Assembly (NCBI RefSeq): GCF_002165135.1
Contig: NZ_NFZQ01000018.1
Coordinates: 19,888-83,887, forward strand
Length of the DNA: 64,000 bases
Direction of reading: 5' to 3'
Source: Pseudomonas sp. SID14000
GTDB lineage: Bacteria > Pseudomonadota > Gammaproteobacteria > Pseudomonadales > Pseudomonadaceae
Position 1 is the first letter of the stretch. The number at the start of each line of letters is the position of its first letter. This document shows positions 52,586-60,622 of this stretch, one piece after another. A program made the translations under genes and the position numbers. The notes below the pieces were generated by a model. That model made no database searches and had not been told where the DNA came from. It was given only the letters and a program-made list of their open reading frames with translations.

Positions 52586-52971
52586 CAATAGCCCAGGCCG
52601 GCTCGCTTCAACTCCAGGCCATATTGCCCCATGGCGATGCGGTATTTGTTGATCTGGCCCGCCTGCAGGTTCAATCGTGTGCTGCGCTGGTCCTCGATAC
52701 CCGCGGCGCAGCCCGGCACTTGTCCGGGCAGCACGCGCAGGCGCACGTCTACCGGGCCGGGCGGCAGGTTGAACGAGGTGGACTGCTCCTGGAACACGCG
52801 CCCGGAGAGCTGGTCGTTGAGGTAGACGCCGATTTCGCAACTGGTGGCCACTTCCAGGCGCTCCCGGGAAATGATCAGCACGCTGTAGTCCGAGTTGCCC
52901 TCGGCGTTGGCCGGTGGCACTGCAGCCAGCGTGCTCAATAGCCCGACGACGCCCAATGCTGCCCTGAACAT
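52585..52971 (-). CDS. Exported protein of unknown function
   Basis: A 128-residue protein with a cleavable signal peptide (MFRAALGVVGLLSTLAAVPPANA). The mature part is mostly beta-rich: DYSVLIISRERLEVATSCEIGVYLNDQLSGRVFQEQSTSFNLPPGPVDVRLRVLPG, with two cysteines that could pair (TSCEIG and PGCAAG). This looks like a small beta-sandwich exoprotein. It sits between copA and copZ in the copA direction; the end overlaps the copA operator, so a copper link is possible but not shown. Confidence 0.78.
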   Translation of the reverse strand: MFRAALGVVGLLSTLAAVPPANAEGNSDYSVLIISRERLEVATSCEIGVYLNDQLSGRVFQEQSTSFNLPPGPVDVRLRVLPGQVPGCAAGIEDQRSTRLNLQAGQINKYRIAMGQYGLELKRAGLGY

Positions 52972-53060
52972 GAAAAATCTCCTGCTTGCCTGATCATCAA
53001 AAGCGCAGCTTGGCCGACCCGCGCGCGGATTTCCACCCCGGCCGTTGCCGGCAGGTCTTG

Positions 53061-53081
53061 ACCTTGCCCCGATGGCAAGCT
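53061..53081 (+). promoter_or_regulatory. CueR operator and promoter of copZ
   Basis: ACCTTGCC-N5-GGCAAGCT, with TTGACC (-35) at 53058 and a 19-base spacer to GAGACT, mirrors the copA operator. It lies 35 bases upstream of copZ. Confidence 0.85.
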
Positions 53082-53115
53082 TGAGACTCATGGAAAACCT
53101 GAAGGAGGTAACCCC

Positions 53116-53313
53116 ATGCAAGTGTTCAATGTACAAGGCATGACCTGTGGCCATTGCGTGAAAGCCGTGACCCGGGCGGTGCAGGAGCAGGATGCCGCAG
53201 CCAAGGTGGAGGTCGATCTGGCGGCGAGACAGGTACGGGTGCAGAGTGAGTTGGCGCAGGAGCAGATCCTCACGGCAATTCGCGATGAAGGTTATCAGGC
53301 CGAACTTGCCTGA
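53116..53313 (+). CDS. copZ: Copper chaperone CopZ
   Basis: CopZ (65 residues) is a single heavy-metal-associated domain that carries Cu(I) to CopA. MQVFNVQGMTCGHCVKAVTRAVQ contains the MTCGHC metal site, and DEGYQAEL closes the ferredoxin-like fold. AAGGAGG lies eight bases before the ATG. A CueR-type operator lies upstream. Full family length. Confidence 0.96.
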   Translation: MQVFNVQGMTCGHCVKAVTRAVQEQDAAAKVEVDLAARQVRVQSELAQEQILTAIRDEGYQAELA

Positions 53314-53425
53314 ATACCTACCTTTAGGAGCGCGGCAGCCCTTGGGATTGTTGCAAATGTTTTCACATTGATAGGGTCCACAGCAGGTAGAATCAAGCAC
53401 TTGCTTAGCCTGCTATGGATCCCTG

Positions 53426-54607
53426 ATGAACCTGCGAATGGTGCTCATCCTGGGCGCACTCAGTGCGTTCGGGCCCTTGGCGATCGATTTCTACCTGCCC
53501 GCCTTCCCGGCCATGGCGCAGGCGTTCGCCACCGACGAAAAACACGTCCAGGCCACCTTGGCCGCTTATTTCCTTGGCCTGTCCATCGGGCAACTGGCCT
53601 ACGGGCCAGTGGCTGACCGCTTTGGCCGGCGCAAGCCGCTGATGTTCGGGGTGACCCTTTTCACCCTGGCGTCACTGGCCTGTGCCTATGCCCCCAACCT
53701 CGACATTCTGGTGCTGGCGCGTTTCGTCCAGGCGCTGGGCGGGTGCGCCGGGATGGTGCTGTCACGGGCCATCGTCAGTGACAAGTGCGACCCGGTGGCC
53801 TCGGCCAAGGTGTTCTCGCAATTGATGCTGGTCATGGGCCTGGCACCGATCCTGGCACCGATGCTGGGTGGAGTGCTGGTGAACCTGGCCGGTTGGCAAT
53901 CGATCTTCCTCGCCCTGAGCCTGTTCAGTGCAAGTTGCCTGCTGGCCGTCAGCCTGGGCCTGCCGGAAAGCCTGCCCGAGCACATACCTCGGCAACCGCT
54001 GTCTGGCGCTTTGCGCCAGTACTTGCGCCTGCTCGCTGACCGGGTGTTCGTCGGCCATGCCTTGACCGGTGGTATCGCCATTGCCGGCATGTTTGCCTAC
54101 ATCGCCGGTTCACCTTTCGTATTTATCAAGCTCTACGGCGTGCCGGCCGAGCATTACGGCTGGTTGTTCGGTACCAATGCTGCCGGCTTTATCCTGATGG
54201 CGCAGGTGAATGCACGCTTGCTGGCCAAGCGTGGGCCGGCGTTCCTGCTGACGCGTGCGGTATGGTTGTACCTGGCTGCGGGCCTGGTGTTGCTGGGCGT
54301 GGCGGCATTGCGGCCCACACAGCTTTGGCCACTGCTGGTGCCGCTTTTCGTCTGCATCTCCAGCCTCGGCTGCATCATCCCCAACGCCTCTGCCTGTGCC
54401 ATGAGTGGGCAGGGTGCGCGGGCCGGCAGTGCCTCGGCGCTGATGGGCTGCCTGCAATTCAGCGTCGCCGCCGGCGCAGCAGCGCTGGTCGGGTTGCTGC
54501 ATGATGGCAGTGCAGTGCCGATGGCGCTGGTGATCAGCCTGTGCGGCGCACTGGTGGTCAGTGTCGCGCTGCTGACCCGACGCCTGCCGGCCAAGGCTCC
54601 CGCATAA
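53426..54607 (+). CDS. Bcr/CflA-family multidrug efflux MFS transporter
   Basis: A 393-residue twelve-helix proton antiporter. LGALSAFGPLAIDFYLPAFPAMAQAF is the Bcr/CflA first helix and motif; GQLAYGPVADRFGRRKPLMFG is the MFS motif A loop, and ARFVQALGGCAGMVLSRAIVSDKC the motif C region. Family members export bicyclomycin, chloramphenicol or cysteine-like compounds. No regulator is adjacent. The end overlaps a small gene on the other strand. Confidence 0.93.
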   Translation: MNLRMVLILGALSAFGPLAIDFYLPAFPAMAQAFATDEKHVQATLAAYFLGLSIGQLAYGPVADRFGRRKPLMFGVTLFTLASLACAYAPNLDILVLARFVQALGGCAGMVLSRAIVSDKCDPVASAKVFSQLMLVMGLAPILAPMLGGVLVNLAGWQSIFLALSLFSASCLLAVSLGLPESLPEHIPRQPLSGALRQYLRLLADRVFVGHALTGGIAIAGMFAYIAGSPFVFIKLYGVPAEHYGWLFGTNAAGFILMAQVNARLLAKRGPAFLLTRAVWLYLAAGLVLLGVAALRPTQLWPLLVPLFVCISSLGCIIPNASACAMSGQGARAGSASALMGCLQFSVAAGAAALVGLLHDGSAVPMALVISLCGALVVSVALLTRRLPAKAPA

Positions 54608-54755
54608 GCGGGTGGGGTGCCTGCAGGCGGGTTTCCAGCGTGGCGACGAAGGCACGCGCCTCGGCCTCGCTGCGGAAACTGACCACGTGTTGATCGAGCT
54701 GGACCTGCCAGGGGCAGGCGGGGTTTCGGCTCGACGCACTGACGACAATCTTCAT
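54558..54755 (-). CDS. Small protein overlapping the MFS 3' end
   Basis: A 65-residue candidate: MKIVVSASSRNPACPWQVQLDQHVVSFRSEAEARAFVATLETRLQAPHP, then a Pro/Ala-rich tail. Two short strands and an amphipathic helix are suggested. A GGAGG ribosome-binding site lies seven bases before the ATG at 54755, and the first 45 residues have normal Pseudomonas codon use. The final 50 bases overlap the MFS gene end on the opposite strand. No family recognised. Confidence 0.65.
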   Translation of the reverse strand: MKIVVSASSRNPACPWQVQLDQHVVSFRSEAEARAFVATLETRLQAPHPLMREPWPAGVGSAARH

Positions 54756-55243
54756 CGGGGCATACCTCCAAAGGGGGGGAGCGGATGAAGTGTAGCGCTG
54801 CCCCTTCTGCCTGCCACGACCTGTATCAGTGTCCTGACTGACGGTCGGCGGGAGCATTTTCGACACGTTTTTTCCTACCTGGGGCGCAATGCCCGCAAGC
54901 ACGTGGAACCTTCGCTTTGGCTTGCGCTACTTGCGGAAATTGGTTGTCGGCCGCGTCCGAAGTTGCATTCGGTGTTTTCTCCGCCTGTCATTGCCGTGCC
55001 CCTGCCAAAGTGTGCCGGGCTGCTTGCCCGCGCGGTCCGGGCAGGTTTCACGCACTGTTCCACTGCTTGCCATGGGTAGACATACCCAGTGCTTTTTTCC
55101 TGCGGTGCCACTGTCGCGGCGCTGCCTGAATGGCATTTTTTGCGGCATATACTGGCGAGCCAGGCCAGTGCCAGCGAGAGGCGCTTCCCTGCCAGGGTTG
55201 GCCATCGCATCCACACAGTGAACTTGCAGGGAGTGACAGGGAC
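54756..55243. other. 488-base intergenic region, no gene seen
   Basis: This divergent gap contains lower-GC, T-rich stretches, a short GGGTA-GACA-TACCC inverted repeat near 55072, and a TATACT at 55147 that could be the -10 of the downstream ArsR gene. I see no REP and no convincing coding sequence. Confidence 0.5.
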
Positions 55244-55957
55244 ATGAACGCAGCCAGCAGTATCAGCCAGATCGCCAGCCTGATGGCCGACCCCAAGCGC
55301 AGTGCCATGTTATGGGCATTGATCGATGGCACGCCCAGGCTGGCCAACGAGCTCGCGGTAATGACCGGCCTGACCTCGTCATCGGCTTGCGCTCACCTTT
55401 CGTTGTTGTCGTCGGCCGGTTTGCTCAGGCACGAAGCGCGGGGCCGCAAGCGCTACTTCAGGCTGGCCACCCCACAAGTCGGTGCGGCGGTGGAGGCCCT
55501 GGCCAGTGTCCAGCTGGAGAGCGCCAGGGGGGAGCGGAGCAAAGCGCCGGTGTCACCACTGCCCATGTCGATACGCAGGGCGCGTCGCTGTGGCGACCAC
55601 CTGGGCGGGGAACTGGCCGGTGAGCTGTATCACCGTCTGGTGGTGGCCGGCTGGCTGGAGGGTAGTGGGCGACAGCTGATGGTGAGCGAGGAGGGGCGGG
55701 CGCAGCTGGCTTTGGTCGGGGTCTACATCGATGCCTTGGCGCCGCATCAGCAACGCGGCTGTGTGATCTGCCGCTGCACCGAGCGGAACGACCAGGGGCC
55801 GCACCTGGGCGGCGTGCTGGGTCAGGCCTTGTTCCGGCTGTTCCTGCAATCTGGCTGGATGCGTGAGGCCGAGGACTCGCGGGCCTTGCATATCTCTGCG
55901 CTGGGTATCCAGCAGATCAATCGCATTGCCCGCGTACCGACGTTGCAGGTCGGTTGA
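55244..55957 (+). CDS. ArsR-family transcriptional regulator
   Basis: A 237-residue winged-helix regulator, longer than basic ArsR repressors. SQIASLMADPKRSAMLWALIDGTPRLANELAVMTGLTSSSACAHLSLLSSAGLLRHEARGRKRYFRL is the helix-turn-helix. The C-terminal part contains a cysteine-rich segment QQRGCVICRCTERNDQG that could bind metal or sense thiol state, followed by LRLFLQSGWMREA-like helices. The ATG at 55244 has GGGA before it. Target unknown; the divergent small gene or itself are candidates. Confidence 0.9.
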   Translation: MNAASSISQIASLMADPKRSAMLWALIDGTPRLANELAVMTGLTSSSACAHLSLLSSAGLLRHEARGRKRYFRLATPQVGAAVEALASVQLESARGERSKAPVSPLPMSIRRARRCGDHLGGELAGELYHRLVVAGWLEGSGRQLMVSEEGRAQLALVGVYIDALAPHQQRGCVICRCTERNDQGPHLGGVLGQALFRLFLQSGWMREAEDSRALHISALGIQQINRIARVPTLQVG

Positions 55958-55976
55958 CCGCAACACCGTCTGTCAT

Positions 55977-56924
55977 TCAGGCCAGCCGGGCATCCAGGCT
56001 GTTCTGGGCCAGGCGACGGGCCTGGTCTTCGGTCATGCCCAGGTGGGTGTACAGGGCGTGGAAGTTCTCGGTGACGTAGCCACCGAAGTAGGCTGGGTCG
56101 TCCGAGTTGACCGTGACCTTCACGCCGCGCTCGAGCATGTCGAGGATGTTGTGCTGGCTCATGTGGTCGAACACGCAGAGCTTGGTGTTCGACAGCGGGC
56201 ACACCGTGAGCGGGATCTGCTCGTCGATGATGCGCTGCATCAGGCGCTCGTCCTCGATGGCGCGCACGCCGTGGTCGATACGCTTGACCTTCAGCAGGTC
56301 CAGGGCTTCCCAGATGTACTCGGGCGGGCCTTCCTCGCCAGCATGGGCAACGGCGACCAAGCCTTCACTGCGGGCGCGGTCGAACACGCGCTGGAACTTG
56401 CTCGGTGGGTGGCCCATTTCCGAGCTGTCCAGGCCAACGGCGATAAACGCATCGCGGAACGGCAGGGCCTGGTCGAGGGTTTTCTGTGCTTCATCTTCGC
56501 TCAGGTGGCGCAGGAAGCTGAGGATCAGGCCGCTGCTGATGCCCAGTTGCTCGCGACCGTCCTTGAGCGCCTGGTTGATGCCGTTGAGTACGACTTCAAA
56601 GGGGATGCCGCGGTCGGTGTGGGTCTGTGGGTCGAAGAACGGCTCGGTGTGGATCACGTTCTGCGCCTTGCAGCGTTGCAGGTAGGCCCAGGTCAGGTCA
56701 TAGAAGTCCTGCTCGGTGCGCAGCACGTCGGCGCCCTGGTAATACAGGTCGAGGAACTCCTGCAGGTTGTTGAAGGCATAGGCACCGCGCAAGGTTTCCA
56801 CATCGGCCCAGGGCAGGGCGATCTTGTTGCGCTCGGCCAGGGCGAACAGCAGCTCGGGCTCCAGCGAGCCTTCCAGGTGCAGGTGCAGTTCGGCCTTGGG
56901 CAGGGCGTTCAACCAGTCATACAT
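55977..56924 (-). CDS. add: Adenine/adenosine deaminase
   Basis: A 315-residue zinc amidohydrolase. The metal ligands are visible in KAELHLHLEGSLEPE, VAVAHAGEEGPPEYIWEAL, RIDHGVRAIEDERLM and TVNSDDPAYFGGY, with VCPLSNTKLCVF before the last. The family includes adenosine deaminase and the shorter adenine deaminases; characterised Pseudomonas homologues of this size prefer adenine, so adenine to hypoxanthine is more likely. It follows the SDR gene in the same direction after a strong hairpin. Confidence 0.9.
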   Translation of the reverse strand: MYDWLNALPKAELHLHLEGSLEPELLFALAERNKIALPWADVETLRGAYAFNNLQEFLDLYYQGADVLRTEQDFYDLTWAYLQRCKAQNVIHTEPFFDPQTHTDRGIPFEVVLNGINQALKDGREQLGISSGLILSFLRHLSEDEAQKTLDQALPFRDAFIAVGLDSSEMGHPPSKFQRVFDRARSEGLVAVAHAGEEGPPEYIWEALDLLKVKRIDHGVRAIEDERLMQRIIDEQIPLTVCPLSNTKLCVFDHMSQHNILDMLERGVKVTVNSDDPAYFGGYVTENFHALYTHLGMTEDQARRLAQNSLDARLA

Positions 56925-56968
56925 AGTGGGGTCATCTCAATCAGGTACGGTTGTCGTCATTCTACAGA

Positions 56969-56997
56969 GCCTGGCCGGGCATTTCGCCCGGCCAGGC
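56969..56997. terminator. 12-bp GC hairpin after the SDR gene
   Basis: GCCTGGCCGGGC and GCCCGGCCAGGC form a perfect 12-bp stem around ATTTC, about 15 bases past the SDR stop. No T-run follows on the minus strand, so it may be a transcription barrier rather than a full intrinsic terminator. Confidence 0.55.
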
Positions 56998-57011
56998 TGC
57001 GACCTGATGAA

Positions 57012-57698
57012 TCACCAGACCAGGGATTCGCCCTTGTAATTGATGAAGCGCAGGCCGCCATTGCCGCTTTGCGCCTTGATCTGTTCGAGCATGCCGCGGG
57101 TGCTGGTCAGCACGTCGATTTCGGCATTTTCACCGCCCATGTCGGTTTTCACCCAGCCCGGGTGCATGGCCAGCACGCACAGGTCGGGGCGTTGTTGTTC
57201 GACGACGAAACTGTTGATCATCGAGTTGAGCGCCGCCTTGCTGGCCTTGTACAGGCAGACTTCGCCGCCGTCGGGGATAGTCACGCTGCCCAGGATCGAG
57301 CTCATGAAGGCCAGCACGCCGCTGCCTTCGCGTACCTGGCCGACCAGGCGGCGGGCCACACGGATTGGTGCCACGGCATTGGTCATGAACAGGTCGCCGA
57401 TGTCCTTGTTCTGCACCGTTTCCAGGTCTTGTGGCAGGGGGCCCATGACCCCAGCGTTGACGAACACCAGGTCGAACACTTGACCTTGCAGGCGTTGCTT
57501 CAGGCCATCGAGTTGAGCCGTGTCGTTCATTTCCAGCTGCTCGATGCGCACGCCGGGCACATCGGCCAGGGCGCCGGGCTGCTGCGGGTTGCGCACGGTG
57601 GCGGTGATGTTCCAGCCGTCTTCGTGCAGGCGCTGCACCAGGCCCAGGCCCAGCCCGCGCGAGGCGCCGATGATAAGTGCAGTTTTTGCGTTAGCCAT
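57012..57698 (-). CDS. Short-chain dehydrogenase/reductase
   Basis: A 228-residue SDR. TALIIGASRGLGLGLVQRLHEDGWNITATVR holds the TGxxxGxG-like NAD(P) loop, VFVNAGVMGP the NAG motif, and YKASKAALNSMINSF the catalytic Tyr-Lys pair, with a preceding Ser in MSSILGSV. It resembles the C-factor-type SDRs. Substrate unknown. It stands before the deaminase gene, separated by a hairpin. Confidence 0.92.
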   Translation of the reverse strand: MANAKTALIIGASRGLGLGLVQRLHEDGWNITATVRNPQQPGALADVPGVRIEQLEMNDTAQLDGLKQRLQGQVFDLVFVNAGVMGPLPQDLETVQNKDIGDLFMTNAVAPIRVARRLVGQVREGSGVLAFMSSILGSVTIPDGGEVCLYKASKAALNSMINSFVVEQQRPDLCVLAMHPGWVKTDMGGENAEIDVLTSTRGMLEQIKAQSGNGGLRFINYKGESLVW

Positions 57699-57791
57699 GT
57701 GGACGCACTCCGTGATCAGTTTGCAGGGAAAGGTATTGAGGATAATGCACTGGGGCCAATTTGCGGCCCTTCATTCAAAAGCGGTGCAGTA

Positions 57792-57909
57792 CCTGTGGGA
57801 GCGGCCTTGTGTCGCGATGGGCTGCGAAGCAGCCCCAGGATTTCAGCAACACCCCATAAATTGCCGGGGCCGCTTTGCGGCCCTATCGCGACGCAAGGCC
57901 GCTCCCACA
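57792..57909. repeat. REP pair (BIME)
   Basis: Inverted GGAGCGGCCTTGTGTCGCGA and GCGACGCAAGGCCGC copies with GC hairpins lie between the SDR gene and the DnaA-box region. Confidence 0.9.
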
Positions 57910-58239
57910 AAGGATCGCGTTCTCCTGTGGGTAATTCGGCGTGCGGGCTGGCTAAAAAACGACCAGTCGCGCCGCGCCCTTGTCTGGGCGGGCACTTCGC
58001 CTGTTGGCGCACGGGTTATCCACAGGCTGTTCCACAGTTATTGTGTGCAAACCTAGAGGCAGCAGGCTGGCGCCTCTGGCCTCGTGCTGGGGATAACTTC
58101 TAGGCTTTCAGCAGTTTGCCGCTGTCATCAAACGGTGATCAAAACATGATCAAAGCTCTGTAGGCCTTGAAAGCATTGACCTGCAAGCGAATGCCCCAAG
58201 CTTATCCACAGGCCGACCCACAGTTGTTGTGGGCAATGT
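57910..58239. other. Intergenic region with paired DnaA-box repeats
   Basis: This stretch without a gene carries two perfect DnaA boxes, TTATCCACA at 58016-58024 and 58202-58210, each starting a 35-base repeat (58016-58050 and 58202-58236; 30 of 35 positions equal). A one-mismatch box on the other strand (TGGGGATAA) lies at 58088-58096. The second repeat also contains CCCACA-GTTGT-TGTGGG. It may be a DnaA-titration or regulatory site; no gene is seen. Confidence 0.7.
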
Positions 58240-58824
58240 TCAGCGTGCTTCGAGCAGAATGCGCCCGCGGCTCAAGTCGGCCAATTGCTGCTGCAGTGGC
58301 GCCAGGTGGGCGTCACCGAGCGCAATCAGCAGGTCCACTCCGTTTGCAGTGAACTGTTCATCCAGGACCAGTCCGTCAACCTCTGCAAGGCGCAACTTCA
58401 CCAGCGCCAGTTCACTGAAACTGCAACTGCAGGTGAATTCGCTACGCTGCACCAGCAGTCGCTTGGGTGCCTGTTGCAGGCACTTGTTGGCGCCGCCGCC
58501 ATAGGCCCTGGCCAAGCCGCCGGTGCCCAACTGGATGCCGCCGTACCAGCGGATCACCAGCACTACCACCTGGTCGCAGTCCTGCGCTTCGATGGCCGCG
58601 AGGATTGGCCGCCCCGCGGTACCGCCAGGTTCGCCGTCATCGCTGCTGCGGTACTGAGCGCCGAGCTTCCAGGCCCAGCAGTTGTGGGTCGCGGCCAGGT
58701 CGCTATGGCGTTCGATGAAACTCATCGCTTCGGCGGCACTGCTGATCGGCCCGGCGAGGGTGATGAAGCGGCTTTTGCGGATTTCCTCGCGGTATTCGCA
58801 GAGGTCGAGCAGGGTAGAAGGCAT
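58240..58824 (-). CDS. yigZ: YigZ/IMPACT-family protein
   Basis: A 194-residue protein of the IMPACT/YigZ family. KSRFITLAGPISSAAEAMSFIERHSDLAATHNCWAWKLG and SDDGEPGGTAGRPILAAI with VIRWYGGIQLGTGGLARAYGG are the hallmark segments. The bacterial role is uncertain, possibly linked to translation. It ends just after a TetR gene in the same direction, with a nine-base gap, so the two may be co-transcribed. Confidence 0.93.
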   Translation of the reverse strand: MPSTLLDLCEYREEIRKSRFITLAGPISSAAEAMSFIERHSDLAATHNCWAWKLGAQYRSSDDGEPGGTAGRPILAAIEAQDCDQVVVLVIRWYGGIQLGTGGLARAYGGGANKCLQQAPKRLLVQRSEFTCSCSFSELALVKLRLAEVDGLVLDEQFTANGVDLLIALGDAHLAPLQQQLADLSRGRILLEAR

Positions 58825-58833
58825 AAATGACGG

Positions 58834-59496
58834 TCAGGCAGCGGGCTTGATGCCGCAGCCCTTCAGAATGATGTGGATAAGATTGTTGCTCGCGTCTTCC
58901 ATGTCCTGCTTGGTCAGGCGGCTACGGCCGGTGACCTGGCAGATCTGGGTGGCGAAGTCGGCGTAGTGCTGGGTGCTGCCCCACAGCAGGAAGATCAGGT
59001 GCACCGGGTCGACCGGGTCCATCTTGCCGGCTTCGATCCAGGCCTGGAACACTGCGGCCCGGCCGCGGAACCATTCGCGGTAGTCGGCACTGAAGTACTC
59101 GCTAAGGCAGGTGCCGCCGCTGATCACTTCCATGGCGAAAATCCGCGAGGCTTGCGGGTTGCGCCGGGAGAACTCCATCTTGGTGCGGATGTACTGGCTC
59201 AGGGCTTCGCCCGGGTCGTCATCGACGCTCAAGGCGTTGAAGGTGCTGTCCCACAACTCGATGATGTTGCTGAGCACGGCAATGTACAGGCCCAGCTTGT
59301 TGGTGAAGTAGTAATGCAGGTTGGCCTTGGGCAACCCCGCCTTGAGGGCGATGGTGTTCATGCTGGTGCCCTTGAAACCATGGCGGGCAAACTCGTCTTC
59401 GGCGGCCTGGATAATGGCCTGTTCGTTCTTCTGGCGGATGCGGCCCGCGGGCTTGCCCGAGGCGGAGAGGCGATGCGCAGGGACTTCTAGGGTCAT
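58834..59496 (-). CDS. TetR-family regulator, RutR-like
   Basis: A 220-residue TetR repressor. RIRQKNEQAIIQAAEDEFARHGFKGTSMNTIALKAGLPKANLHYYFTNKLGLYIAVL is the helix-turn-helix. The C-terminal part (SGGTCLSEYFSADYREWFRGRAAVFQAWIEAGKMDPVDPVHLIFLLWGSTQHYADFATQI) closely resembles the RutR pyrimidine-sensing domain, so uracil or a pyrimidine breakdown product is a plausible ligand, fitting the neighbouring beta-alanine genes. The ATG at 59496 is preferred. Confidence 0.92.
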   Translation of the reverse strand: MTLEVPAHRLSASGKPAGRIRQKNEQAIIQAAEDEFARHGFKGTSMNTIALKAGLPKANLHYYFTNKLGLYIAVLSNIIELWDSTFNALSVDDDPGEALSQYIRTKMEFSRRNPQASRIFAMEVISGGTCLSEYFSADYREWFRGRAAVFQAWIEAGKMDPVDPVHLIFLLWGSTQHYADFATQICQVTGRSRLTKQDMEDASNNLIHIILKGCGIKPAA

Positions 59497-59586
59497 GGAC
59501 GATTCCGTACGGGTCAGTGGCTGCGGCTGTCGGACAAGATTACCTGCCTGTGCCGAAGTGACAAGCGTTTGCGGCACAGACTGGCA

Positions 59587-60504
59587 TCAGCGTGTCGCAG
59601 CCAGGCTTTCGAGGAAGCTTTCCAGCACCAGGTTTGGCCGCCGGCCTTTGCGCGTTACCCAGCTGAGGCTCAGGTCATAGAAGCGTTGCCGGGGCTTGAG
59701 GGCACGCAAGCGGCCTTGCTGCACCCAGAACGTCGCGTAGTGGTCTGGCAGGTAGCCGATGTAGCGCCCGGTAAGGATGAGAAACGCCATGCCTTCGCGG
59801 TCCGAAGCACTGGCCGTGCAGTTCAGCGCCTGGTAATGCGCCTGGATTTCGGCCGGCAGGCGGAAGGTGGGGGTGATGGCTTCCTGGCTGTTTAGGCGGT
59901 CGTCGTCGATCTGCTGGTCATCGGCATAGAACAGCGGATGGCCGACCGCGCAGTACAGCAGCGAGCGCTCGCTGTACAAAGGCTGGTACTCGAGGCCCGA
60001 CAGCGGGCTGGTCTGTGGCACCACGCCGACATGCAGGCTGCCATCGAGCACGCCATGCTCGACCTGGCTGGGCGCGATCATGCGGATCTGGATGCGCACA
60101 TCGGGGCCGCGGTCCTTGAGCTCGGCCAGGGCATGGGTGATGCGCATGTGCGGCAGAGTCACCAGGTTGTCGGTCAGGCCAATGTTCAGCTCGCCACGCA
60201 AATGCTGATGCAGGCCGTTGACCTCGGTGCGGAAGCTTTCCAGGGCGCTGAGCAGTTGAAGTGCCGAGTGGTAGACCTCGCGGCCTTCCTCGGTCAGCGA
60301 AAACCCGGCGCGGCCGCGTTGGCACAGGCGCAGGCCGAGGCGTTGCTCGAGGTCGTTCATCTGCTGGCTGATGGCCGAACGGCCAATGCCCAGCACGTTC
60401 TCGGCGGCCGAGAAGCCGCCGCACTCGACGACACTGCGGTAGATCTTCAGCAGGCGGATGTCGAAATCGCTGACTTGGGCGAGTGGATCGGGGCGTCGGC
60501 TCAT
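59587..60504 (-). CDS. LysR-family regulator, divergent from bauA
   Basis: A 305-residue LysR-type activator. FDIRLLKIYRSVVECGGFSAAENVLGIGRSAISQQMNDLEQRLGLRLCQRGRAGFSLTEEGREVY is the helix-turn-helix, followed by the periplasmic-binding-like effector domain. It is transcribed away from bauA across a 118-base gap, the usual position for a LysR regulator of that gene. The gap holds the inverted repeat GTCTGAA-N19-TTCAGAC. Effector is probably beta-alanine-related, by inference. Confidence 0.92.
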   Translation of the reverse strand: MSRRPDPLAQVSDFDIRLLKIYRSVVECGGFSAAENVLGIGRSAISQQMNDLEQRLGLRLCQRGRAGFSLTEEGREVYHSALQLLSALESFRTEVNGLHQHLRGELNIGLTDNLVTLPHMRITHALAELKDRGPDVRIQIRMIAPSQVEHGVLDGSLHVGVVPQTSPLSGLEYQPLYSERSLLYCAVGHPLFYADDQQIDDDRLNSQEAITPTFRLPAEIQAHYQALNCTASASDREGMAFLILTGRYIGYLPDHYATFWVQQGRLRALKPRQRFYDLSLSWVTRKGRRPNLVLESFLESLAATR

Positions 60505-60521
60505 TAGTTTAGTCAGGGTCT

Positions 60522-60554
60522 GTCTGAAGATTAGAAATGTTGGCTTTTTCAGAC
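60522..60554. promoter_or_regulatory. Inverted repeat in the LysR-bauA gap
   Basis: GTCTGAA (60522-60528) and TTCAGAC (60548-60554) are perfect 7-base arms, 19 bases apart, between the divergent start codons. They are a candidate operator for the LysR protein. Confidence 0.45.
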
Positions 60555-60622
60555 TTTATCGCCATGCCACCTTAGCGGCAACAACATCCATCGTTGCCTA
60601 ATCGTCTTCCGAGGAACCGCCG

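Noticed and set aside
55863..58103. A 746-codon plus-strand open frame across the deaminase and SDR genes
   Set aside because: It runs through two clearly coding minus-strand genes, a REP pair and the DnaA-box gap, so it cannot be one real protein.
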